Of a stretch of 7,451 nucleotides of DNA, positions 1 through 5,783 are shown piece by piece. The notes under the pieces are model-generated. The model ran no database searches and was not told where the DNA came from. It saw only the letters and a program-made list of their open reading frames with translations. This DNA comes from Qingrenia yutianensis (GTDB taxonomy: Bacteria > Bacillota > Clostridia > UMGS1810): the NCBI RefSeq assembly GCF_014385105.1, contig NZ_JACRTE010000032.1, positions 1-7,451 on the forward strand. The letters run 5' to 3'. Each line of letters opens with the position of its first letter. Position 1 is the first letter of the stretch. Made by a program: the position numbers and the translations under genes.

Positions 1-29
1 AATATCTTTTTCACATCTTCTCTTTTCAT
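1..29 (-). CDS. 5' end of probable capsid scaffold gene (partial)
   Basis: Only the first nine codons lie in the window (MKREDVKKI), after which the gene runs off the left edge. The start is well supported: an AAAGGAG ribosome binding site at 35-41 stands five bases before the ATG. Phage scaffold proteins of the GP20 type often begin with a similar MKRED-like peptide, and scaffold usually follows the minor capsid gene in this gene order, so scaffold is the best guess. That name rests on position and nine residues only. A candidate promoter at 109-137 and two terminators separate this gene from the capsid genes upstream of it. Confidence 0.5.
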
Positions 30-108
30 TTTTGCTCCTTTCTCGCCTTTCAGTTTGTTGTCGCAGTCCTTTCTGCTCGGCTTGATAGTTTCTCGTCATT
101 CCGGACAA

Positions 109-137
109 ATTTTAGGTATAAAAAAAGCGCCTGCAAA
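109..137 (-). promoter_or_regulatory. Candidate promoter for the downstream (scaffold) gene
   Basis: On the minus strand TTTGCA (137-132) and TAAAAT (114-109) are separated by 17 bases, giving four and five matches to the SigA consensus hexamers. The -35 lies inside the stem of the preceding terminator, and the predicted start would be near 102. It would restart transcription after the two terminators. Such AT-rich matches occur by chance, so this is tentative. Confidence 0.35.
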
Positions 138-154
138 TTTAATGCAAACGCTTT
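120..154 (-). terminator. Intrinsic terminator, second of a tandem pair
   Basis: Transcribed from the minus strand, the arms at 154-143 and 135-124 form a 12-bp stem (AAAGCGUUUGCA with UGCAGGCGCUUU) around a seven-base loop, followed by four further U. Two of the pairs are U-G wobbles that exist only in minus-strand RNA; the plus-strand version has C-A mismatches there. This sets the direction. It lies about 25 bases after the terminator at 180-207, so the two act in series. Confidence 0.75.
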
Positions 155-179
155 GATTATCATATTAAATTTTAACATA

Positions 180-207
180 CAAAAAGGGACTGCATATGCA
201 ATCCCTT
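180..207 (-). terminator. Intrinsic terminator ending the small transcript
   Basis: The minus-strand RNA forms a 10-bp stem (AAGGGAUUGC with GCAGUCCCUU) with an AUAU tetraloop, followed directly by UUUUU. One pair is a U-G wobble that would be an A-C mismatch on the other strand, so it acts on minus-strand transcripts. It starts 11 bases after the stop codon of the 34-codon ORF and eight bases after the closing stem of the predicted RNA fold. It would also stop readthrough from the minor capsid gene. Confidence 0.8.
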
Positions 208-328
208 ATGTGTTAGGTTATTCGGCAGGCGTCCAATTCTCCTGCATCTCTCGGGGTTTCCCCTTGTCAAGCCATCGGCGTGTGGACGTGGACGTATTCT
301 TCCACCTCGAATAACCCATCATTATTGT
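181..328 (-). ncRNA. Candidate structured small RNA, about 145 nt
   Basis: A promoter at 335-363 and a terminator at 180-207 delimit a transcript that would start near 328. Its middle is closed by a perfect 9-bp stem, GGTTATTCG (316-308) with CGAATAACC (224-216). Inside are three short helices: GTGGA/TCCAC (305-301 with 292-288, eight-base loop), GGGG-AAA-CCCC (263-253), and GCAGG/CCTGC (245-241 with 229-225, 11-base loop). The loop of the last contains TGGACG (235-230), which can pair with CGTCCA at 288-283 or 294-289 and would make a pseudoknot or kissing contact. I do not recognise this as a known RNA family. A 34-codon ORF covers the same bases, so it could be an mRNA, a non-coding RNA, or both. 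The fold was worked out by eye with no energy calculation or alignment. Confidence 0.45.
218..322 (-). CDS. 34-aa hypothetical small ORF, possibly leaderless
   Basis: From ATG at 322 (a second ATG follows at 319) to TAA at 220-218 the frame encodes 34 residues, starting MMGYSRWKN, with a STST repeat, a basic tryptophan-bearing middle (RRWLDKGKPRE), and ending MQENWTPAE. It has no membrane segment or signal peptide. The composition (three Trp, many Arg/Lys) looks protein-like rather than random, and its GC content is higher than that of the flanking spacer. There is no Shine-Dalgarno site. The predicted transcription start near 328 leaves only about six bases, so translation would have to be leaderless. 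The promoter and terminator fit the ORF exactly, but they fit a non-coding RNA equally well. Function unknown. Confidence 0.45.
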   Translation of the reverse strand: MMGYSRWKNTSTSTRRWLDKGKPREMQENWTPAE

Positions 329-334
329 ATACAT

Positions 335-363
335 AGTATATCACAATTATTCTGATTTGTAAA
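335..363 (-). promoter_or_regulatory. SigA-type promoter inside the end of the minor capsid gene
   Basis: TTTACA (363-358) and TATACT (340-335) on the minus strand are separated by exactly 17 bases, with five matches of six to each consensus hexamer. The -35 overlaps the Leu-Tyr codons near the end of the minor capsid ORF, and the -10 lies just after its stop codon. The start would be an A near 328. This is the best match to a full housekeeping promoter in the window. It would let the small transcript be made in the lysogen, independently of late transcription. Confidence 0.65.
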
Positions 364-1993
364 GATTTTTTTTATTTTTTATTAACCTTCTCCACTCTTT
401 TTCGTCAATTTTCATAAATGTTATTATTGAATTTTTAAAATTCTCATCATCTTCAGATGTAACCAATCTCAAAACTGTCTTAAATTGTTTATCGTCCTCT
501 ATGAATGATTTTAAAATCAACGCTGTATGTGACTTGTTAGATTCAATGATATACTCCGGTTGTTCCACAATCTGCCTCATATATCCACAATATTTTTCAA
601 AGTCATCAGGGTGGTGCGCCTTTATATGTGCTATACGTTCATCTGTTATGATAACCTCATCTGTCCGTATATTCTTCGTCACACAACTATATATTTCTCT
701 GTTTATTTTTCCAATATAATGCACTCCGTTTGCTCCTGATTGTGTATTTACGACTTTTATTGTATCACTTTTTCTGTTTTCTGTCAACAACTTGGCATTA
801 CCGTTTGTCAACGATTTGCCCTTGTACGTCCTCATTCTCTCGGTGCGCTTTGTCAAGCCCAGTTTATCGCATAAATCGTCATATTTTGCACGGTATGCGT
901 CAATTTCCTTTTTGCGCATATTAGCCTCGGCAATGTTTCCGCTTTCTCTAAACATATCAGCTTGCGTCTGCTTGGTCCTTACCGCCCTTTCAAAGCGCCT
1001 TTGCGTCTGTTTCCATTCATAAAGCGTCTTTTTTCTGCCGTCATATTCTATAAGCTCGGTGCTTTGCCTTTGTATTTCGTCAAGCTCCTTTTTTGAATAC
1101 CTCGGCTGCGACACCCCTAAAATAACGTCGTCTTTAAAGTGCAGACAACCGTAATCGCCCAGCGCGTTCAAAGCCTCTTTGCCGTCCTCGTATGTTATGC
1201 CGTCAACAGTAACCCTGCCGTTATATGAATACATTTTCCCCTGCATAAATAAGTGCGACGGTCTGCACCCTGCGTGCGCATCAACTTCAAATCCGTCACA
1301 CCCGAGAATCTTGCCCACATATTCATCATATGCCTGCGCCGACTGTTTTGCACCGTAGAGTAAATTTTGACGAATCATAGCCGAAAGCGAACGGTTGACA
1401 CCGCTGCCGTATGTAACCTTTACACCGCTTCCGCCAAGCTCCTCAACAGTCTTTTTCATAGCAGAGTTAAAATCCGCCGTACCGCTCGAAACCGCCGTAA
1501 CCGCGCTTGATATTGCCTGTTCATATGCGCCCTTTAAAGGTGTGTGACCTATAACGTTGCCGAATGCGTCGTATTTGTCAAAGCCGAGTGCCTTTGTGCG
1601 TGATAAGTTAATCATCTCGCCTGCGGTCTGCTCCGCCCAGTTTGTCACAAGAGCTTTTGCAAATTCGTTTTCTTCAAACGGCACAAACGGAATGTTTCTA
1701 AAATCATAAAGCGGTTTATATGTGTTAACGCCGTCCGTAATGGTTTTCTCATAAACCTTTTCAACGTCCGCAATATTCATTTCTGTAATTTCGGCAAGCT
1801 TTTTTGTAATTTTCTTCATATCGCCTGTTATATCAGCCATATTTTTAAGTGTTTGTGCGTCGTATGCCGAAAGCGAGCCGATTTCCTTAATGCGTCTTGC
1901 TATTGTTTTAAGTGTGAAATCGTTAAATTCTTCAAGACGTTCATATATCACACCTGCATATTTATCAAGCTTGTCTTTATCAATTCTCGGCAT
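347..1993 (-). CDS. Phage minor capsid protein with C-terminal PBECR-type nuclease toxin domain
   Basis: This 548-aa protein starts at ATG 1993 after TAGGTGA, eight bases past the portal stop codon. Residues 1-380 look like the phage minor capsid protein 2 family, related to the MuF proteins that bind the portal. The typical segment AHAGCRPSHLFMQGK is at 239-253, and a second conserved stretch, ILGVSQPRYSKKEL, is near 291-304. After a polar linker (about 381-419), residues 420-548 form a separate domain with ITDERIAHIKAHHPDDF (449-465) and a C-terminal beta-rich half, KTVLRL (505-510) and NSIITFMKI (521-529). I recognise this as a phage BECR-fold (barnase-EndoU-ColicinE5/D-RelE) type domain, expected to be an RNase. 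Capsid proteins with such tails are known as MuF-type polymorphic toxins. The toxin part is about 31% GC against about 46% in the capsid part. The catalytic residues, target and delivery are inferred; no immunity gene is recognisable. Confidence 0.8.
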   Translation of the reverse strand: MPRIDKDKLDKYAGVIYERLEEFNDFTLKTIARRIKEIGSLSAYDAQTLKNMADITGDMKKITKKLAEITEMNIADVEKVYEKTITDGVNTYKPLYDFRNIPFVPFEENEFAKALVTNWAEQTAGEMINLSRTKALGFDKYDAFGNVIGHTPLKGAYEQAISSAVTAVSSGTADFNSAMKKTVEELGGSGVKVTYGSGVNRSLSAMIRQNLLYGAKQSAQAYDEYVGKILGCDGFEVDAHAGCRPSHLFMQGKMYSYNGRVTVDGITYEDGKEALNALGDYGCLHFKDDVILGVSQPRYSKKELDEIQRQSTELIEYDGRKKTLYEWKQTQRRFERAVRTKQTQADMFRESGNIAEANMRKKEIDAYRAKYDDLCDKLGLTKRTERMRTYKGKSLTNGNAKLLTENRKSDTIKVVNTQSGANGVHYIGKINREIYSCVTKNIRTDEVIITDERIAHIKAHHPDDFEKYCGYMRQIVEQPEYIIESNKSHTALILKSFIEDDKQFKTVLRLVTSEDDENFKNSIITFMKIDEKEWRRLIKNKKNLYKSE

Positions 1994-2001
1994 TTTTTCA
2001 C

Positions 2002-3393
2002 CTACTGACCGAGCATATCCTCAATGCTTCTGTTTGTTTTCTGCTCTTTTTCGCCGTTAATTTCGGCTTTCTTTTCCTCAACCTTTTTGTCGTCAAACGT
2101 CGGGTTCCAGTATTTTATAAGGTCGGCCTGCGATATTCCGCCTTTGTCATACAAAAGAATATTGTTCGAGAGCGTCTGTTGTTCGTCCTCATATATGTCT
2201 TTCCACGTTTCGTCATATGTATAGAGGTCGGAACGCACACCGTAATACAATGCGTCGGCTTTAAGAGTTTCCTCGTTGCCCGTTCTTATCGCCTGCTTAA
2301 TTCTGTCGGCAAGGCTTAAATTATCAATATTATTCGATTTGATTTCGTATGCCGTGGCATTGTTTCCGCTTTTTTCGCAGGTTATAAGCTCACTGACACC
2401 CATTAAGTTTTGGTAATGTTCAAGCGCCTTTACAAGATGATTGTACAGTTCACTCCCTCTAAATTCGGGCGAAAATTCAACTGCAAGCTGTTGTGAACCG
2501 TTTGCGCTCATTGTCGGCTGCATAAGATAAATATATTCATCAAGTTTGTATGCGTGTTTTGCTTTGCCGTTTTCGTCAAAATCTTTCGCAATGGAGCGGT
2601 CTGCAAAAATCCGCCTTTCACCGCTTTCGAATTCGTGTTTTATCTGTTTGAGTATGGTCTGTATTTCCCTTTCAATTTTTCCGCACCCGTTGTTAAGCGG
2701 TTTCCCGTATACCGAACCGTCAAGGCACATAACCGGGGATTTGTACCGTCCAAAGCCTATATTGTCAGCGTTTTTGATAACCTTTATCTTTCTTCTCCTT
2801 ATTCCCTCGTCATCAATGCCGTATAAAAAACTTTCCCATTCGGGAACATCAACATTTAATTCGTGCGCCTGTTCATCACCTATAAAAAACCTTATTGTAA
2901 GCGTTCCGTCTGCGTCAAGCGTATGCTGACGGCATAAAAGATAAACTTTTCCGTTTCTTTTGGTTGCCGACCATATCATATAAGCGTCTTTTATATCGTC
3001 GCCGACCGCCGAAGTAATGCAAAGTCTGTCACCCGAAATATACTCGTGCAAACCGTTCCTTTTGTCAATCAGCACCGCCCAGCATTCGGATATATTTTGT
3101 TTTGTATCACTTCCGCCCAGCATATAACCGCCGATTTTGTAACAGTTTTTCTGTAAATCCTTTACCGCTTTTTTTAACGGATCCGCAACCGCACTTTCTG
3201 AAACAACATCAAACGAACATTCCATAAATACGCGGTTCAGCACTTTTATAAGTATCATCTTAAAAAAGTTTACAACAGTGTCATCCTCTGCGGTCATTTC
3301 ACCGTTGCTTTTGCCTTTGTTGAGCCACTCGTTTATTTTTCCGTTCAGTTTTATAAGTAAATTTGTAAAATAACTTTTTATTGCGTCTTTCAA
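2002..3393 (-). CDS. Phage portal protein, SPP1 gp6-like
   Basis: The portal forms the dodecameric ring at the capsid vertex through which terminase pumps DNA. It is named from its place between terL and the minor capsid gene, its length (463 aa) and family-like segments: KSPVMCLDGSVYGKPLNNG in the middle, GERRIFADRS after it, and a later helix-rich part (SELYNHLVKALEHYQNLMGV). The C-terminal 30 residues are charged (EEKKAEINGEKEQK). The preferred start is TTG at 3393, which overlaps the terL stop as TTGA and has GGGCGG upstream at a suitable distance. A GTG at 3444 would add 17 residues (480 aa), but these merely re-read the end of terL and look non-native. The sequence is divergent, so the subfamily is less certain than the role. 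Confidence 0.85.
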   Translation of the reverse strand: MKDAIKSYFTNLLIKLNGKINEWLNKGKSNGEMTAEDDTVVNFFKMILIKVLNRVFMECSFDVVSESAVADPLKKAVKDLQKNCYKIGGYMLGGSDTKQNISECWAVLIDKRNGLHEYISGDRLCITSAVGDDIKDAYMIWSATKRNGKVYLLCRQHTLDADGTLTIRFFIGDEQAHELNVDVPEWESFLYGIDDEGIRRRKIKVIKNADNIGFGRYKSPVMCLDGSVYGKPLNNGCGKIEREIQTILKQIKHEFESGERRIFADRSIAKDFDENGKAKHAYKLDEYIYLMQPTMSANGSQQLAVEFSPEFRGSELYNHLVKALEHYQNLMGVSELITCEKSGNNATAYEIKSNNIDNLSLADRIKQAIRTGNEETLKADALYYGVRSDLYTYDETWKDIYEDEQQTLSNNILLYDKGGISQADLIKYWNPTFDDKKVEEKKAEINGEKEQKTNRSIEDMLGQ

Positions 3394-4655
3394 ATCATCA
3401 CCGCCCTGTTTAAATATAACCAATCGTCCGCCAACGCGTACCACATACTGTCAAGTGTGTCTATTTGCATACTTCCGTCATCGAGTATAATCGCCTTATC
3501 CGACTTTTTGTCAAATACCGCATTTGACAGTTCGTCGGCAAGGTCATCGCATTCACCCTTTACCAAGAAAAATTTGCCTGAAGCCATAAGCTTTGATAAA
3601 AGCAATGGTCTGTCGGCAAGAGGCATATTGTTTTTTATGCACGCGGCATTATTAAACATATACCGCCAGTCGTTGAGTGAATTGATTATTGTATAATAAC
3701 TGTCGTCAATAAAACATTTTTCAACATAGACATTAAAGTCTTTTTCAACGCCCGTTATAAATTCCTTTGCCTTATTGTCCACATCCTGCGGTCTTAAATC
3801 CACCGCTTGTATTTTTTTGCTTCTGATGCCGTATATCTTGCCGTCAGCACCTTGCGCAAATGCCGAAAGCGCATATGCAGATTTATTTCCGCCAAGGTCG
3901 TATCCCGCTTTTACCCAGTTAAATTTTTTCGGAAGTTTATCGGCGCTAATCATATATTTTTCGGGATTTCCCGCAAATTCGGGAAAAACAATTCCCTCCG
4001 CCGCAACCCAACGCCCCAAAATATAACGCTCATAAAATACACCTGTGTAAAGTGTTTCGGCACGGTTTATCTCTTCATCACCAAGTATGGGATTATCGCG
4101 CATTAAAAAATGTATATGCGTTTTCGGCTTTTTCGGATTTGTCAGCCAATCTTTATAAAACCAGTGGTTCGGTCCTTCCGGGTTGCAGTTAAACCAGATT
4201 TTCGCATTTTTAAACGACAACGTTCGCGCTATTGCCTGATCGACAAACGATTGAGGCATAAGCGCAACCTCATCAAATAAAACGCCTGCAAGCGTGATAC
4301 CCTGTATAAGCGCATAGCTGCTCTCATCTTTACCGCCGAAAAAGTAAAAATAATTTTGTTTTTTACCGCACTTTATTGTCAACATACGTGTTGAAACTTT
4401 GTATTTAAGCGTAAAGGGAAGCCCCTCAATCTGCTCAAACGGTCTGAGTATATTGCGTTCGGCATTGCTCACCGTTTTACCGCAAATTGCAAAATTTGTC
4501 CTGTCAAATTTCGACATTGCCCAAAGTGCAAAAGCCAGGGTCATCACAACTGTTTTTCCGCTTCTTACCGCACCGTCGCAAATAAGATTTTCAGAATCGG
4601 AATATGCAAATTTTAGTATTTCGCCCTGTTTTTTTGAAAATTCATCAATCTGCAT
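3390..4655 (-). CDS. terL: Terminase large subunit
   Basis: The packaging motor ATPase and headful nuclease. Counting from ATG 4655 (421 aa), the Walker A motif GAVRSGKT is at 28-35, the Walker B GVLFDEV at 124-130 with the catalytic Asp-Glu pair, and a coupling segment FNCNPEGP at 155-162. The RNase H-like nuclease domain shows its acidic residues in GYDLGGNK (Asp253), FIDDSYY (Asp317/318) and TLDSMWYAL (Asp402). All key residues are present and the length is normal. An in-frame TTG at 4661 would add two residues but crowds the ribosome binding site (AAGGCGG), so ATG is preferred. The gene overlaps terS by 11 bases and portal by four, which suggests translational coupling. Confidence 0.95.
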   Translation of the reverse strand: MQIDEFSKKQGEILKFAYSDSENLICDGAVRSGKTVVMTLAFALWAMSKFDRTNFAICGKTVSNAERNILRPFEQIEGLPFTLKYKVSTRMLTIKCGKKQNYFYFFGGKDESSYALIQGITLAGVLFDEVALMPQSFVDQAIARTLSFKNAKIWFNCNPEGPNHWFYKDWLTNPKKPKTHIHFLMRDNPILGDEEINRAETLYTGVFYERYILGRWVAAEGIVFPEFAGNPEKYMISADKLPKKFNWVKAGYDLGGNKSAYALSAFAQGADGKIYGIRSKKIQAVDLRPQDVDNKAKEFITGVEKDFNVYVEKCFIDDSYYTIINSLNDWRYMFNNAACIKNNMPLADRPLLLSKLMASGKFFLVKGECDDLADELSNAVFDKKSDKAIILDDGSMQIDTLDSMWYALADDWLYLNRAVMI

Positions 4656-5049
4656 TTTCAACCGCCTTTTCTATAGCGTCCAAAAGTTTCTTCTGCTTTT
4701 CACCCGTTTCGCTCGTTTCTTCGGTCTGCTCGCCGATAAGCTCGCAAAGCTTTTTAAGCTCGTCCAAATTCGCCTTATAAGCAGTGTTTATAAGTGCAAG
4801 GTATGCTATAAGTTCTTTTATGCTTTTATCGTTTTTAATGCCGAAATCGCGCGCCAGCTTGGCAAAAACTTTACTGTCTTTAACCTCACCGTCAAGAAAA
4901 TCGCAAAGTATTTTTTGAGTGGTCTTGCGCTCCTTTTGTACTTCCTGTGACTTTTTACCGCCCTTGCGTCCCTTTTCGGACGCGTCCGCACCGCTCTTAA
5001 ACTGCGTCTTTTTTCCCTTTTTTAAGTTTTCTGTATATTCATTCGCCAT
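4645..5049 (-). CDS. terS: Terminase small subunit
   Basis: A 134-aa protein directly before terL, expected to recognise the packaging start site and load the large subunit. The N-terminal third is basic and carries KSGADASEKGRKGGKKSQE (residues 18-36). This KGG-like stretch followed by a Lys/Arg helix is typical of a terS family in Firmicutes phages. The middle (RDFGIKNDKSIKELIAYLA) and the acidic C-terminus are helical and would mediate oligomerisation. ATG 5049 is the first possible start because a TGA stands directly upstream. Its Shine-Dalgarno is poor (AAGTGAG), unlike its neighbours. A terminator lies only 28 bases upstream, so expression may depend on readthrough or antitermination. 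Confidence 0.8.
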   Translation of the reverse strand: MANEYTENLKKGKKTQFKSGADASEKGRKGGKKSQEVQKERKTTQKILCDFLDGEVKDSKVFAKLARDFGIKNDKSIKELIAYLALINTAYKANLDELKKLCELIGEQTEETSETGEKQKKLLDAIEKAVENAD

Positions 5050-5076
5050 TCATCTCACTTCACTTTTTATAGCAAC

Positions 5077-5104
5077 AAAAAAGACGTCCCTCCAGGAACG
5101 TCTT
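5077..5104 (-). terminator. Intrinsic terminator in the terS leader
   Basis: Minus-strand RNA forms a 10-bp stem, AAGACGUUCC with GGGACGUCUU, around a UGGA tetraloop, followed by UUUU (six U counting the stem end). A U-G wobble pair works only in this direction. It stands between the promoter at 5126-5155 and terS, so a transcript from that promoter would be only about 45 nt unless the terminator is bypassed. Confidence 0.8.
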
Positions 5105-5125
5105 GACCTTCTTTATTCATTTTAC

Positions 5126-5155
5126 ATTATATCACAGGACTATAGTGGCTTTTAA
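5126..5155 (-). promoter_or_regulatory. Extended -10 promoter upstream of terS
   Basis: The minus strand shows a perfect TATAAT (5131-5126) preceded by TGA, making an extended -10 element. The best -35 is TTAAAA (5155-5150) with an 18-base spacer, which is weak. A weak -35 with a strong -10 fits a promoter helped by an activator, and the gene just upstream encodes an ArpU/RinA-like regulator. The start would be near 5120. This is a candidate late promoter for the packaging and capsid genes. Confidence 0.5.
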
Positions 5156-5185
5156 TGGCTTATTTAAAAAAATTGCGAAAAAAAT

Positions 5186-5231
5186 AAAAAAAAAGTCAAT
5201 CGGCAAAATTTTCATATATGCACTGATTGAC
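5186..5231 (-). terminator. Terminator after the regulator gene
   Basis: GTCAATC (5231-5225) pairs with GATTGAC (5201-5195) in minus-strand RNA to give a 7-bp stem with a 23-base loop, followed by nine U, then A and seven more U. The long loop makes it weaker than the other terminators here, but the U tract is very strong. It would end transcription of the accessory and regulator block. Confidence 0.6.
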
Positions 5232-5233
5232 CC

Positions 5234-5280
5234 TCTAATGGAAATGTTGCTTATCATCATTAGAAAATGATTGAATAAGC
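5234..5280 (-). promoter_or_regulatory. Stem-loop with two mutually exclusive pairings
   Basis: One form pairs GCTTAT (5280-5275) with ATAAGC (5254-5249) and, inside it, TCATT (5270-5266) with AATGA (5261-5257) around a four-base loop. The other pairs CATTAGA (5264-5258, plus strand) with TCTAATG (5240-5234), using some of the same bases. A heptamer TGATTGA occurs on the plus strand at 5224-5230 and again at 5268-5274. It lies 50 bases after the regulator stop and just before a U-rich terminator. It could be an RNA switch, part of that terminator region, or an operator. No function is shown. Confidence 0.35.
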
Positions 5281-5330
5281 CAGGTGTACCTTTATTTTAC
5301 TTTCTTTTATGCTTTTCGTGCAATGAGGAA

Positions 5331-5771
5331 TTAAATATCTAATTTTTCACCGCTTGTCCACCGTTTAAACGACTTTTCGCAGGTATTCAATGCTTTTTTA
5401 TGCACTCTGTATATCCAGCGCAAATCATATCCCATACCCTCGGCAATTTGCTCCCACGTTTTAAACTGAACATACCGCATAATAAGAAGTGTCCTGTATG
5501 TATTGTTGTCTATTAAAGTTATAACGGTCATAATTTCCGATTTTATACGGTATAGTTCATCAATGCGTCTGTCAATAAGCTTACTGTAATCGGCATATTT
5601 TATAAACCGTGCCTCACTGCCGTTTCCGGTTGTCGCCGACACCTTTTCATTGTCGCTCGGCGGTGCGCTAACCTTGCACGCTAAAGCAAAAGCTTCCTCG
5701 CGCTCCGATAACAGCGCATTTATTTCTCTGTCGATTTTATACCCCCTGGAAAGCCACTCCTTTACCGTCAT
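5331..5771 (-). CDS. ArpU/RinA-like late transcription regulator (DUF1492-type)
   Basis: A 146-aa protein whose C-terminal part, TWEQIAEGMGYDLRWIYRVHKKAL (about residues 109-132), is a sigma-70 region-4-like helix-turn-helix preceded by the usual LLIMRYVQFK helix. The N-terminal part (KEWLSRGYKIDREINALLSE) is the helical region seen in DUF1492/ArpU-type phage proteins. In related phages such proteins switch on late genes, and this gene stands directly upstream of terS with a regulatory gap between. The start at ATG 5771 has GGGGG six bases before it, 12 bases after the previous stop. Family membership is judged by eye. An alternative is a small phage sigma-like factor. Confidence 0.75.
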   Translation of the reverse strand: MTVKEWLSRGYKIDREINALLSEREEAFALACKVSAPPSDNEKVSATTGNGSEARFIKYADYSKLIDRRIDELYRIKSEIMTVITLIDNNTYRTLLIMRYVQFKTWEQIAEGMGYDLRWIYRVHKKALNTCEKSFKRWTSGEKLDI

Positions 5772-5783
5772 ATTATTCCCCCT

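Noticed and set aside
218..328. Known self-cleaving ribozyme or tRNA-like element in the small transcript
   Set aside because: I looked for the hammerhead core (CUGAUGA with GAAA), a twister-like core and tRNA T-loop or CCA features and found none.
2546..2929. 127-codon plus-strand frame inside the portal gene
   Set aside because: Antisense shadow of a well-supported gene, with no ribosome binding site or recognisable domain; Cys/Ser/Phe-rich as expected of reversed codons.
3394..3444. GTG start for the portal, 17 codons longer
   Set aside because: The added residues re-read the end of terL in another frame; the TTG at 3393 has a suitable ribosome binding site and the common TTGA stop/start overlap.
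4399..4950. 183-codon plus-strand frame opposite terL and terS
   Set aside because: The longest antisense frame, but it lies across two certain genes, has no ribosome binding site and reads as hydrophobic low-complexity shadow sequence.
5067..5120. 17-codon ORF (MNKEGQDVPGGTSFLLL) starting at the terS promoter
   Set aside because: Its middle is simply the terminator hairpin read as codons and it has no Shine-Dalgarno, so it is more likely a by-product of the terminator.
5107..5231. Packaging (cos or pac) site or attachment site upstream of terS
   Set aside because: Such sites often lie near terS, but I see no cohesive-end-like symmetry or duplicated core to support one here.
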